The position numbers and the translations under genes were made by a program. The notes under the pieces are model-generated. The model was not told the origin of the DNA, searched no databases, and saw only the letters and a program-made list of their open reading frames with translations. 64,000 nucleotides of DNA from Ipomoea triloba (Eukaryota; Streptophyta; Magnoliopsida; Solanales; Convolvulaceae): NCBI RefSeq assembly GCF_003576645.1, contig NC_044925.1, positions 2,607,921 to 2,671,920 of the forward strand, read 5' to 3'. Shown here piece after piece: positions 13,001-25,796 of this stretch. Numbering within the stretch: position 1 is the stretch's first letter; each line of letters opens with the position of its first letter.

Positions 13001-16000
13001 TAATTTTTCAAATAAATTTCGATGGCCTATTTAACATATTTTTTGTATAAAAAAGTCATATTTACATTTACCTGCAATTACAGGTCACTAATAGGTTATT
13101 ATGCCTTGATAAATTAAATGGACATGTTTATATATCTAATTGCAACTTTAAAAAGTTTGAGGGCCTAATTAATTTTTCAGGTAAAGTTCAATGACCTATT
13201 TGGCATATTTTTTTGCAAAAAAAAAGCCATATTTGCATTTACCTGGTATAATAGGTAACTAAAAGATAATTATGCCACGATGAACTAAATTGACTTGTTT
13301 ATCTATCTAATTGCAACTTTAAAAACTTTGAGGGCCTAATTAATTTTTCAGGTTTAAGTTCGATGGCCTATTTGACATATTTTTTGCAATAAAAGTCATA
13401 TTTACATTTACCTGCTATTACAGGTCACTGACAGGTAATTATGCCTTGATGAACTAAATTGACTTTTTTATCTACCTAATTGCAACTTTAAAAACTATGA
13501 GGGCCTAATTATTTTTTCAGGTAAAGTTCGATGGCATATTTAACATATTTTTTTGCATTAAAAAATCGTATTTACATTTACCTGCAATTACAAGTCACTA
13601 ACAGGTAATTATGCTTGACTAAATTGACATGTTTATGTACCTAATTGCAATTTTAAAAAGTTTCAGGGCCTAATTAATTTTTCAAGTAAAGTTCAACCGC
13701 CTATTTGACCTATTTTTTGCAAAAAAAAATACATATTTATGTTTACCTGGTATTACAGGTCACTAACAGGTAATTATTCCTTGATGCACTAAATTGACAT
13801 GCGTATGTAAAGTTCGATTGCCTATTTGACATATTTCTTGCAAAAAAAAAAGTAATATTTACGTTTACCAGGTATTACAGGGCACTAATTGTAATTATGT
13901 TTTGATGAATTAAATTAACTTGTTTATCTACCTAATTGCAACTTTAAAAAGTTTGAGGGCCTAATTAATTTTTCAGGTAAAGTTCAATAGCCTATTTGAC
14001 ATATTTTTTGCATTAAAAAGTCATATTTACATTTACCTGCTATTACAAGTCACTAACAAGTAATTATTCCTTGATAAACTAAATTGACATGTTTATGTAC
14101 GCAATTGCAACTTTAAAAAGTTTGATTCCCTAATTAATTTTTTAGGTAAAGTTTAATGGCTATTTTACATATTTTACGCCAAAAAAGTGACATTTAAATT
14201 TACCTGGTATTACAGGTAACAAATAGGTAATTATGCCTTAATGAACTAAATTGACATGTTTATGTATCTAATTGCAATTTTAAAAACTTTGAGGGCCTAA
14301 TTAATTTTTTAGGTAAAATTCGATGGCCTATTTGACATTTTTTTTGCCAAAAATGTGACATTTACATTTACCTGTTATTACAGGTCACGAACAGGTAATT
14401 ATGCCTTGATAAACTAAATTGACATGTTTATGTACCTAACTGAACCTTTAGAAACTTTGAGGGCCTAATTAATTTTTCAGAAAAGTTCGATGGCCTATTT
14501 GACATATTTCGTTCCAAAAATATGCCATTTACATTTACCTGGTATTACAGGTCAATAACAGGTAATTATGCCTTGATAAACTAAATTGACATGCTTATGT
14601 ACCAAATTGCAACTTTAAAAAGTTTTAGAGCCTAATCCATTTTTCTGGTGAAGTTCGATGGCTTATTTGACATATTTTTTGCAAACAAAAGTCATATTTA
14701 TATTTGGCAGGTATTACAAGCCACTAACAGGTAATTATGCCTTGATTAACTAAATAGACATGTTTATGTATCAAATTTCAACTTTGAAAAGTTTGAGGGC
14801 CTATTTAATTTTTTATGTAAAGTTCGATGGTCTATTTGACATCTTTTATGCTATAAAAGTCATATTTACATTTACCTGGTATTACAGGTATCTAATAGAT
14901 AATTATGTCTTGATAATCTAAATTGAAATGTTTATTCACCTAATTGCAAGTTTAAAAAGTTTGAGGGCATTATTAACTTTTCAGGTAAAGATCGATGGCC
15001 TATTTAACATATTTTTTAAATAAAAAAAGTCATACTTACATTTACCTGCTATTACAGGTCATTAACAGGTAATTATGCCTTGATGAACTAAATTGACTAG
15101 TATATATACCTAATTGCAAATTTAAAAAGTTTTAGGGCTAATTAATTTTCAGTTAAAGTTCGACAGCCAATTTGAAATATATTTTTGCAAAAGAAAAAGT
15201 CATTTTACATTTACCTGTTATTACAGGTCAGTAACGTCTTGATAAACTAAATTGACATGTTTATGTATCTAATTGCAAATTTAAAAACTTTGAGGGCCTA
15301 ATTAATTTTTCAGGTTAAGTTCGATGGCCTATTTGACATATTTTTTGCAATAAAATTCATATTTACATTTACCTGCTATTACAGGTCACTAACAGGTAAT
15401 TATGCCTTGATGAACTAAATTGACTTGTTTATCTACCTAATTGCAACTTTCAAAACTTTGAGGGCCTAATTAATTTTTCAGGTAAAATTCGATGGCCTAT
15501 TTAACATATTTTTTGCAATAAACGTCATATTTACATTTACCTGCTATTACAGGTCAGTAACAGGTAATTATGCTTTGATGAACTAAATTGACATGTTTAT
15601 GTACCTAATTGCAACTTTAAAAAGTTTGAGGGCCTAATTAATTTTTCAGGTAAAGTTCAATGGCCTATTTGACATATTTTTTGCATAAAAAAGTCATACT
15701 TACATTTACCTTTAATTACAGGTCACTAACAGGTAATTATGCCTCGATAAACTAAATTGACATGTTTATGTACCTAATTGCAAGTTTAAAAAGTTTCAGA
15801 GCCTAATTAATTTTTCAGGTAAAGTTCAATGGCCTATTTGACATACTTTTTATAATAAAAAAAAGTCATATTTAAATTAACTGTTATTACATGTCACTAA
15901 CAGGTAATTATGCATTGATGAACTAAATTGACATATTTATGTATCTAATTGCAACTTTAGAAAGTTTGAGGGCCTAATTAATTTTTCAGGTACAGTTCGA

Positions 16001-19000
16001 TGGCCTATTTGACATATTTTTTGCATAAAAAAGTCATACTTACATTTACCTACTATTACAGGTCATTAACAGGTAATTATGCCTTGATGAACTAAATTGA
16101 CTTGTATATATACCTAATTGAAACTTTAAAAAGTTTTAGGCCTAATTAATTTTTCAGGTAAAGTTCGATGGCCTATTTAACATATTTTTTGCAATAAAAG
16201 TCATATTTACATTTACCTGCTATTACAGGTCACTAATGTCTTGATAAACTAAATTGATATGTTTATGTATCTTATTGCAAATCTAAAAAGTTTGAGGGCC
16301 GAATTAATTTTTGTGGTAAAGTTTGATTCCTATTTGACATATTTTTTGCATAAAAAAGTCATATTTACATTTACCTGCAATTACAGGTCACTAACAAGTT
16401 ATTATGCCTTGATGAACTAAATTGACATGTTTATGTACCTAATTGCAACTTTAAAAAGTTTGAGGGTATAATTAATTTTTCAGGTAAAGTCAATGACCTA
16501 TTTGGCATATTTTTTTGCAAAAAAAAAAAAAACTATATGTACATTTACCTGTATATGTACATTTACCTGGTATTACAGGTAACTAACAGGTAATTAAGCC
16601 ATGATGAACTAAATTGACTTGTTTATCTATCTAATTGCAAATTTAATAACTTTGAGGGCCTAATTAATTTTTCATGTTAAGTTCGATGGCCTATTTGACA
16701 TATTTTTTGCAATAAAAGTCATATTTACATTTACCTGCTATTACAGGTCACTAACAGGTAATTATGTCTTTATGAACTAAATTCACTTGTTTATCTACCT
16801 AATTGCAACTTTAAAAACTATGAGGGCCTATTTAATTTTTCAGTTAAAGTTCGATGGCCTATTTGACATATTTTTTGCAATAAAAGTCATATTTATATTT
16901 TTACTTGCTATTACAGATCATTAACAGGAAATTATGCCTTGATACACTAAATTGACATGTTTATGTACGTAATTGCAACTTTAAAAAGTTTGATGGCCTA
17001 ATTAATTTTTTCGGTAAATTCGATGGCCTATTTGACATTTTTTTTGCCAAAAATGTGACATTTACATTTACATGTTATTACAGGTCACGAATAGGTAATT
17101 ATGCCTTGATAAACTAAACTGACATGTTTATGTACCTAATTGAAGCTTTAGAAACTTTGAGTGACTAATTAATTTTTCAGCTAAGTTCGATGGCCTATTT
17201 GACATATTTTTTGACAAAAATATGACATTTACATTTACCTGGTATTACAGGTCACTAACAGGTAATTATGCCTCTATAAACTAAATTGACATTTTATGTA
17301 CCAAATTGCAACTTTAAAAAGTTTGAGGGCCTAATTCTTTTTTCTGGTGAAGTTCGATGGCCTATTTGTCATATTTTTTGCAAAAAAAAAAAAAAAAAAG
17401 TCATATTTATATTTACTTAGTATTACAGGCCACTAACAGGTAATTATGCCTTGATTAACTAAATAGACATGTTTATGTATCAAATTGCAACTTTCAAAAG
17501 TTTTGAGGGCCTAATTAATTTTTTAGGTAAAGTTCGATGGCCTATTTAACATCTTTTATGCTAAAAAAGTCATATTTACATTTTCATGGTATTACAGGTA
17601 TCTATCAAGTAATTATGTCTTGATGATCTAAATTGAAATGTTTATTTACCTAATTGCAAGTTTAAAAAGTTTGAGGGCCTTATTAATTTTTAAGGTAAAG
17701 ATCGATGGCGTATTTGACATATTTTTTGCAATAAAATGTTATATTTACATTTACCTGGTATTACAGGTCACTAACAGGTATTTATGCCTTGTTTAACTAA
17801 ATTGACATGTTTATGTACCTATTTGCAACTTTAAAAAGTCTGTGGGCCTAATTAATTTCTCAGGTAAAGTTCGATGGCCTACTTGACATATTTTTTGCAA
17901 AAAAAAGTCATATTTTGATTTACTTGGTATTACAAGTCAGTAACAGGTAATTATGCCTTGATGAACTAAATTGACGTGTTTATGTATCTAATTGCAACAT
18001 TAAAAAGTTTGAGAGCCTAATTAATTTTTCGGGTAAATATTGATGGCCTATTTGACATTTTTTTTGCAAAAAAAAAAAAATCATATTTACATTTTACCTG
18101 GTATTACAGGTCACTAACAGGTAATTATGCCTTGATGAACTAAATTGACATGTTTATGTACCTAATAACAACTTTAAAAAGTTTGAGGGACTAATTAATT
18201 TTTCAGGGAAAGTTCAATGGCCTATTTGACATATTTTATACAAAAAAAAAATGTCATATTTACATTTACCTGGTATTAATGTTCACTAACAGGTAATTAT
18301 GCATTGATAAACTAAATTGACTTTGTTTATATACCTAATTGCAACTTTAAAAACTTTAAGCGCCTAATTAATTTTTCAGGTAAAGTTCGATAGCCTATTT
18401 GACATATTTTTTACCAAAAAAATCATATTTACATCTACCTACTATTACAGGTCACTAAAGTTTTGATGAACTAAATAGACATGTTTATGTACCTAATTGC
18501 AACTTTAAAAAGTTTGAGAGCCTAATTAATTTTTCGGGTAAAGTTCAATGGCCTATTTGACATACTTTTTGCGAAAAAAGTCATATTTACATTTAACTAC
18601 TATTACAGGTCACTAACAGATAATTATGCTTTGATAAACTAAATTGAAATATTTATGTATCTAATTGAAACTTTAAAAAGTTTGAGGGCCTTATTAATTT
18701 TTCGGATAAAGTTTGATGGCGTATTTGACATATTTTTTGCATAAAAAAGCCATATTTACATTTACATGCAATTACAAGTCACTAACAGGTTATTATGCCT
18801 TGATGAACTAAATTGACATGATTATGTACCTAATTGCAACTTTAAAAAGTTTGAGGGCCTAATTAATTTTTCAAGTAAAGTTCAATGACCTATTTGGCAT
18901 ATTTTTTTGCAAAAAAAAAAAAAAAAAAAAAGTCATATTTACATTTACTTGGTATTATAGGTAACTAACAGGTAATTATGTCATGATAAACTAAATTGAC

Positions 19001-20033
19001 AGGTAATTGCAACTTTAAAACTTCGAGGGCCTAATTAATTTTTCAGGTAAAGTTCAATGGCCTATTTGACATATTTTTTGCAATAAAAGTCATATTTACA
19101 TTTACCTGCTATTACAGGTCACTAACAGTAATTACGCCTTGATGAACTAAATTGACTTGTTTATCTACCTAATTGCAACTTTAAAAACTTTGAGAGACTA
19201 ATTAATTTTTCAGGTAAAGTTCGATGGCCTATTTGACATATTTTTTGCAATAAAAGTCATATTTACATTTACCTACTATTACAGGTCACTAATAGGTAAT
19301 TATGCTTTGATGAACTAAATTGACATGTTTATGTATCTAATTGAACCTTTAAAAACTTTGAGGGCCTAATTCATTTTTCAAATAAAGTTCGATAGCCTAT
19401 TTGACATATTTTTTGCATAAAAAAGTCATATTTACATTTACCTGCAATTACAGGTCACTAATAGGTTATTATGCCATGATGAACTAATTTGACATGTTTA
19501 TGTACCTAATTGCAACTTTAAAAAGTTTGAGGGCCTAATTAATTTTTCAGGTAAAGTTCGATGGCCTATTTGACATATTTTTTAGCATAAAAAAGTCATG
19601 CTTACGTTTACCTGCTATTACAGGTCACTAAAGGTAATTATGCCTTGATGAATTAAATTGACTTGTATATATACCTAATTGCAACTTTAAAATCTTTTAG
19701 GGCCTAATTAATTTTTCAGGTAAAGTTCGACAGCCTTTGACATATTTTTTTGCAAAAAAAAAAAAGCCATTTTACATTTACCTGCTATTACAAGTCACTA
19801 ACAGGTAATTATGTCTTGATGAACTAAATTGACTTGTTTATCTACCTAATTGCAACTTTAAAAACTTTGAGGGACTAATTAATTTTTCAGGTTAAGTTCG
19901 ATGGCCTATTTGACCTATTTTTTGCAATAAAAGTCATATTTACATTTACCTGCTATTACAGGTCACTAACAGGTAATTATGCTTTGATGAACTAAATTGA
20001 CATGTTTATGTATCTAATTGCAACTTTAAAAAG

Positions 20034-20800
20034 TTTGAAGGCCTAATTAATTTTTCAGGTAAACTTCGACAGCCTATTTGAAATATTTTTTTGCAAAACA
20101 AAAAGTCATTTTACATTTACCTGCTATTACAAGTCACTAACAGGTAATTATGTCTTGATGAACTAAATTGACTTGTTTATGTCCCTAATTGCAACTTTAA
20201 AAACTTTGAGGGACTAATTAATTGTTCAGGTTAAGTTCGATGGCCTATTTGACCTATTTTTTGCAATAAAAGTCATATTTACATTTACCTGCAATTACAG
20301 GTCACTAACAGGTTATTATGCCATGATGAACTAAATTGACATGTTTATGTACCTAATTGCAACTTTAAAAAGTTTGAAGGCCTAATTAATTTTTCAGGTA
20401 AACTTCGACAGCCTATTTGAAATATTTTTTTGCAAAACAAAAAGTCATTTTACATTTACCTGCTATTACAAGTCACTAACAGGTAATTATGTCTTGATGA
20501 ACTAAATTGACTTGTTTATGTCCCTAATTGCAACTTTAAAAACTTTGAGGGACTAATTAATTGTTCAGGTTAAGTTCGATGGCCTATTTGACCTATTTTT
20601 TGCAATAAAAGTCATATTTACATTTACCTGCAATTACAGGTCACTAACAGGTTATTATGCCATGATGAACTAAATTGACATGTTTATGTACCTAATTGCA
20701 ACTTTAAAAAGTTTGAAGGCCTAATTAATTTTTCAGGTAAACTTCGACAGCCTATTTGAAATATTTTTTTGCAAAACAAAAAGTCATTTTACATTTACCT
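20034..20800. repeat. Dimeric higher-order repeat, 339 bp
   Basis: The variant block beginning GCCTAATTAATTTTTCAGG and continuing AAACTTCGACAGCC occurs at 20,041, 20,380 and 20,719, exactly 339 bp apart. The intervening two-monomer units are almost identical, including the rare variants TGTCCCTAATTGC and AATTGTTCAGGTTAAG. This is a recently amplified dimer. Confidence 0.85.
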
Positions 20801-22625
20801 GCTATTACAGGTCACTAACATGTAATTATGCCTTGATGAACTAAATTGACTTGTATATATATCTAATTGCAACTTTAAAAACTTTGAGGGCCTAATTAAT
20901 TTTTCAGGTAAAGTTCGACAGCCTATTTGAAATATTTTTTTGCAAAAAAAAAAGTCATTTTACATTTACCTGCTATTACAAGTCACTAATGTCTTGATGA
21001 ATTAAATTGACATGTTTATGTTTCTAATTGCAATTTTAAAAAGTTTGAGGTCCTAATTAATATTTTAGGTAAAGATCGATGGCCTATTTGACATATTTTT
21101 TGCAAAAAAAAAAAGTCATATTTACGTTTACCTGGTATTACAGGTCACTAATAGGTAATTATGTCTTGATGAATTAAATTGACTTGTTTATGTATATCTA
21201 ATTGCAACTTTAAAAAGTTTGAGGGCCTAATTAATTTTTCAGGTAAAGTTCGATGGCCTATTTGACATATTTTTTGCAATAAAAGTCATATTTACACTTA
21301 CCTGCTATTACAGGTCACTAACAAGTAATTGTGTCTTGATGAACTAAATTGACTTGTTTATCTATCTAATTGCAACTTTAAAAACTTTGAGGGAGAAATT
21401 AATTTTTCAAGTAAAGTTTGATGGCCTATTTGACATATTTTTTGCAATAAAAGTCATATTTACATTTACCTGCTATTACAAGTCACTAACAGGTAATTAT
21501 GCTTTGATGAACTAAATTGACATGTTTATGTATCTAATTGAACCTTTAAAAACTTTGAAGGACTAATTAATTTTTCAAATAAAGTTCGATAGCCTATTTG
21601 ACATATTTTTTGAATAAAAAAGTCATATTTACATTTACCTGCAATTACAGGTCACTAACAGGTTATTATGCCATGATGAACTAAATNTGGCCTATTTGAC
21701 ATATTTTTTAGCATAAAAAAGTCATACTTACATTTACCTGCTATTACAGGTCACTAACATGTAATTATGCCTTGATGAACTAAATTGACTTGTATATATA
21801 TCTAATTGCAACTTTAAAAACTTTGAGGGCCTAATTAATTTTTCAGGTAAAGTTCGACAGCCTATTTGAAATATTTTTTTGCAAAAAAAAAAGTCATTTT
21901 ACATTTACCTGCTATTACAAGTCACTAATGTCTTGATGAATTAAATTGACATGTTTATGTTTCTAATTGCAATTTTAAAAAGTTTGAGGTCCTAATTAAT
22001 ATTTTAGGTAAAGATCGATGGCCTATTTGACATATTTTTTGCAAAAAAAAAAAGTCATATTTACGTTTACCTGGTATTACAGGTCACTAATAGGTAATTA
22101 TGTCTTGATGAATTAAATTGACTTGTTTATGTATATCTAATTGCAACTTTAAAAAGTTTGAGGGCCTAATTAATTTTTCAGGTAAAGTTCGATGGCCTAT
22201 TTGACATATTTTTTGCAATAAAAGTCATATTTACACTTACCTGCTATTACAGGTCACTAACAAGTAATTGTGTCTTGATGAACTAAATTGACTTGTTTAT
22301 CTATCTAATTGCAACTTTAAAAACTTTGAGGGAGAAATTAATTTTTCAAGTAAAGTTTGATGGCCTATTTGACATATTTTTTGCAATAAAAGTCATATTT
22401 ACATTTACCTGCTATTACAAGTCACTAACAGGTAATTATGCTTTGATGAACTAAATTGACATGTTTATGTATCTAATTGAACCTTTAAAAACTTTGAGGG
22501 CTAATTAATTTTTCAAATAAAGTTCGATAGCCTATTTGACATATTTTTTGAATAAAAAAGTCATATTTACATTTACCTGCAATTACAGGTCACTAACAGG
22601 TTATTATGCCATGATGAACTAAATC
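20800..22625. repeat. 0.9-kb near-identical direct duplication around a single N
   Basis: The segment starting CCTTGATGAACTAAATTGAC at 20,831 is repeated at 21,770, an offset of 939 bp. It stays near-identical over several variant monomers. The first copy stops at GAACTAAAT directly before the lone N at 21,687, while the second copy reads through the same point at about 22,624. This may be a genuine segmental duplication or two unmerged overlapping contigs. Confidence 0.8.
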
Positions 22626-22749
22626 GACATGTTTATGTACCTAATTGCAACTTTAAAAAAATTTGAGGGCCTAATTAATTTTTCAGGTAAAGTTCAATGG
22701 CCTATTTGACATATTTTTTGCATAAAAATTTCATATTTACATCTACTTG

Positions 22750-23166
22750 CTACATTAGGATCATTAACAGCAGCAGGATTAGGATCATTAACTGCAGCAG
22801 GATTAGGATCATTAGATCATTAATAGCAGCAGTATTAGGATCATTAGCAGCAGCATTAAGATCATTAACAACATCAGCATTAGGATCATTAACAGATTTG
22901 GTAAACATTTCAATAGTACTGAGATTGCATTTCAAAATTTCAGTCCTTATTTGTGTATTTGATAGAATTTTTTCACTTTTTTGTGCATTTTGTATCATCT
23001 TTTTGCAAACATCATCACTCTTCTTTCTATCACCAGTCATCATTTTCACATCTTTACCTAACTTTCCAGACAATAATACTTGTCTGGATGTGTTATTCAG
23101 AAGTTCTGCATTCTTGATTACAGCTTCTTTAAGTGCCTTGTAAATTTCTTGATTCTGTTTCTTCAC
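22750..23166 (-). pseudogene. Frameshifted fragment of unrecognised protein with NDPN repeats
   Basis: A 138-codon minus-strand frame starts with a charged, probably helical region (residues 1-90, rich in Lys, Glu and Asn). It then has Asn-Asp-Pro-Asn-containing repeats of about eight residues (VNDPNADV, ANDPNTAA). Near residue 115 an apparent 8-bp duplication (TAATGATC) shifts the frame, so the remaining repeat DNA is read as Leu/Ile/Met-rich sequence up to a stop. In another frame the repeat DNA still reads as NDPNPAAV units. The reading frame ends within a few bases of the satellite boundary. The family is not recognised. It may be the C-terminus of a transposon-borne or host gene cut off by the array. 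Confidence 0.4.
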
Positions 23167-23512
23167 AGATAGAAGTTGAAATTCTTATATTGCATGTTGC
23201 GGTCAAATATATAATTAATTTTCTGCGTCAACAGCAGGACAGTTCAAACATATTATAAGCGCGGGCGAAATAAAAAAAATGCCCTACTTTAAATAATTAT
23301 TTTTGAACACCTTGTTTTCCTTTCGTATTAGAACCATTATCATAACTTGATCCTCACAGTAGATCAGAGCATATTGGAGCTAGAATAAGAGCTAGTTAGT
23401 TGTGATTCTCTTCAACTTGTTTTTTCTTTGTTTTACTTTTTTCACTTCGAGATAAATGTATATTTGTATACATAGTGGTGTTTTCCGCACCGACTGCACG
23501 GGAAGGCGCGAT

Positions 23513-23541
23513 CACATTATATATATATATATATATATATT
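23513..23541. repeat. (AT)n microsatellite
   Basis: An uninterrupted run of alternating A and T about 27 bp long. It is followed within 20 bp by a GC-rich hairpin, CTGGGCG-GT-CGCCCAG, near 23,560. Confidence 0.8.
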
Positions 23542-23599
23542 GATGGGCCCTTAAGCCACTGGGCGGTCGCCCAGCCCGCCCTTCTCAGGACCGACCTTG

Positions 23600-23748
23600 T
23601 CAACTTCCCAAGTCATCAGCAGCTGCAACATCATAAGCACCACCATCTTCAGCTTCCAAGTCAATTTGAGCAGCAACATTACTACCACCTCCTTGAACTA
23701 GAAGTAGGGAGTCTACCAATATTGCTCTCAGCTCCCTATGCACCTCAT
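23600..23748 (-). CDS. Possible last exon of an unrecognised acidic protein (partial)
   Basis: On the minus strand a plausible 3' splice site (TATTTTCAATAG) precedes an open stretch of about 49 codons ending in TGA at 23,600-23,602. The peptide starts EVHRELRAILVDSLLLVQ, then a Gly/Ser/Asn linker and an acidic, Ala-rich tail. Codon use looks coding-like and the splice site fits, but no upstream exon is identified and the family is not recognised. It lies on the same strand as the NDPN fragment and could be the remnant of a neighbouring gene. Confidence 0.3.
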
Positions 23749-23833
23749 CTATTGAAAATAAAATTAGGAATGCATATAATTAAGGTTCAATTCATATAAT
23801 AAAGAAGGATGGTGTGATTCGGATTGAGCCGCA

Positions 23834-24286
23834 TGTCCTACTACTCGACGATCTCTTACTAGTTGGTTGGTGTTTCTTGGCCATTCTCCAATCTCATGGA
23901 AAACAAAGAAACAAAACACCGTTTCTCGTTCTTCCCAAAAGCAGAATACAGATCTATGGTGGGCATTACTTGTGAACTCAAATGGTTAAAGAGATTGTTG
24001 TTAAGTCTGGGGTTCATCATCCCAAAACTATAAAATTGTTTTGTGACAGTCAATCGCCTCTTCATATTGCAAAGAATCCGGTCTTTTATGAACGAACAAA
24101 ACACATTGAAGTGGTTTGCCATTTTGTTCGAGATGCAATTAAAGATGGCTTGATTTTCCCTTCCTATGTTAGCTACCAATTCGCAATTGGCTGATATCTT
24201 TACAAAGGCTCTTGGGCAAAGACAATTTGAATTTCTTCTTCACAAGTTGGGCATTTTAGATCCGCATGCTCCAACTTGAAGGGAGG
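23834..24286 (+). pseudogene. Ty1/copia retrotransposon RNase H fragment, frameshifted
   Basis: The translated sequence reads TTRRSLTSW, then [30 protein letters not shown], then a [14 protein letters not shown] block and ERTKHIEV. This is the conserved order at the C-terminus of copia polyproteins (RNase H domain, including the Asp of the CDSQ-like motif). A one-base insertion near 24,170 moves the expected end ([13 protein letters not shown]) out of frame. Translation then reaches a stop beside a purine-rich AAGGGAGG tract, the polypurine tract that precedes the 3' LTR. Integrase, reverse transcriptase and gag are absent, so this is a 5'-truncated dead element. Confidence 0.9.
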
Positions 24287-24492
24287 TGTTGAGATATTTC
24301 AAGGATATTAATCAACATGTGCCTCTTTGTGTGTCTCTTGATGTTTCCCATGTGTCTGTTTTCCCATAACCATTGTATTTATTGTTTTATATTTTCAATA
24401 TCTTCATGGCACTATATAAGCAGTGTTTGTATTAAGGTTTGAACACAATAACAACACAGCAATTTTCCTCCTCTCTTTGTTTGTATTCTACA
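24287..24492 (+). mobile_element. Copia 3' LTR (putative)
   Basis: It begins TGTTGAGATATTTC immediately after the polypurine tract of the RNase H fragment. It contains a TATA-like CTATATAAGCAGTG near 24,410 and ends at about TTGTATTCTACA, giving the usual TG...CA boundaries and about 206 bp. No 5' LTR partner is present in the window. Confidence 0.65.
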
Positions 24493-24713
24493 TGCATGGT
24501 ATTATATATATATTCTTTTCTTTGCCAATCCATGCCTTCACCATTTTATTCTCTCTTTTCTCCAAAAGATGAATACCTCAAATTCATGTTTACTGCTCCA
24601 AGAATCAAGCCACAAGCCTTACATGTTCAACTGGTCGGGGGGTCCGTACGTGGAACTTCCTGTATAGCACTTTGAGCTTTCAGGATTCATTGTAAATCCG
24701 TAGATTGCAGGCT

Positions 24714-24875
24714 CTTCATTTATTTTATTGAATTACATGAGTATCTGTATATGGAGAAGATCAAAATTGCAGACTCTACAATGAGTATCCGTATATTGGA
24801 GCATCTTCATTTGTTTTATTGAATTATATGAGCATCTGTAGCGGGAGAAGATCAAGATTGCAATTTACAATTTGT
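24714..24875. repeat. Two diverged tandem copies of about 91 bp
   Basis: CTTCATTTATTTTATTGAAT at about 24,714 recurs as CTTCATTTGTTTTATTGAAT at about 24,805. Both are followed by GAGAAGATCAA(A/G)ATTGCA. There is no coding signal. Confidence 0.6.
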
Positions 24876-25105
24876 TTTTATTGTATTTATAGGTGTAAAA
24901 TGTGATAAACATAATTTGGAAGATTTTTCAAAAAGAACGTGTAATTAATTATTTAAAGTTTTTTTTTTTGAACTTTAAAGTTTAAAAAAAAATTATTTAA
25001 AGTTTTTAAATACTAATTCTAAATGATAGTTTTGTCCAAATATTTAATATTACTAAAATAACCCTAAGTTTGGGCGGGAAAATTTGACCATATAACATAA
25101 ATATA

Positions 25106-25330
25106 CTAGTTTTCACGCTCATTGCGCGAATGAGATAATGTCAAATGTTTATTTTTAAATAAGTACTTCAGAGTAAGATTATATAGGAGATGTTCATGCA
25201 TATGTAATTGAATGTTGAATTTGTTTATTTAAATCGGTAATTCAAAGCATATGAATACAAGATAATATATCATAGATTTATTATAGTTGGTATTAAAATA
25301 AATATTTGTAATTTTGTACAAACGTTAGTT
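25106..25330 (-). mobile_element. Helitron 3' end, family B
   Basis: On the minus strand a perfect 6-bp stem (CTCATT/AATGAG, loop of 5; 25,118-25,134) is followed eight bases later by CTAG-T at 25,106-25,109. That is the Helitron 3' signature. Sequence to the right (AAGTACTTCA, GATTATATAG) resembles 46,340-46,400, another piece of the same family. The 5' end is not identified. Confidence 0.55.
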
Positions 25331-25796
25331 TAAATACTTAGTCCAGAAATGATAGTCTAAAAAAAATACTACTTTTGGTTTAAATTTCTTTAAGTCTTTT
25401 TAATTCTCTTTCAGGTAGCATTGTCATTGTCTTCATTATCTTCAGTACTTGTTTTCTTTCTTTCTTTTTTATTTATTGGTAATGTGTCATGTGCAATTGG
25501 ATTACTGGTGGTTGTATAGAAGACAGCGTCATGCAATAGATTATAGTGTAGAAAGATGTGTATTTGCCTCGTGTTTGTGTATATGACCGGGATCTTAGTT
25601 ATACTTTGAATCCTTGATCTTGCAAGCGCTTGTTGATATTTGGCAGTGGTAGTTTTTTCCTACATGTTTCATGTGTTGTGAGATGTGTGTAGTACATTCT
25701 TATGTGAAAGTATTGAACAAAATATTAATATTTATTATATTTGCAGAAGGTTAATGAGTAGTATCTTTAATTTTGTTCTAATTTCATAATTTGATA

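Larger units (their letters stand above)
4376..22741. repeat. 18.4-kb tandem satellite array, about 167-bp monomer
   Basis: The same unit repeats head to tail about 110 times. Landmarks in order are CTAAATTGACATGTTTATG, CTAATTGCAACTTTAAAAA, TTTGAGGGCCTAATTAATT, TTTTTCAGGTAAAGTTCGA, TGGCCTATTTGACATAT, an A-run, then CATTTACCTG, TATTACAGGTCACTAACAG and GTAATTATGCC. Spacings between successive GAACTA landmarks (4,543, 4,711, 4,878) give 167-168 bp. Length differences come mostly from the A-run. All monomers point the same way, and no supported reading frame occurs across the array. Rare monomers have internal deletions (near 7,806, 9,300 and 13,800). Monomer length is in the range of plant centromeric satellites, but the wording also resembles transposon terminal repeats, so a transposon origin is possible. 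Confidence 0.97.

Noticed and set aside
4376..22741. CRISPR-like regular repeats
   Set aside because: The repeats are contiguous with no unique spacers, and all other content is plant nuclear.
24439..24675. 78-codon frame after the copia LTR
   Set aside because: Starts inside the LTR and has no recognisable domain.
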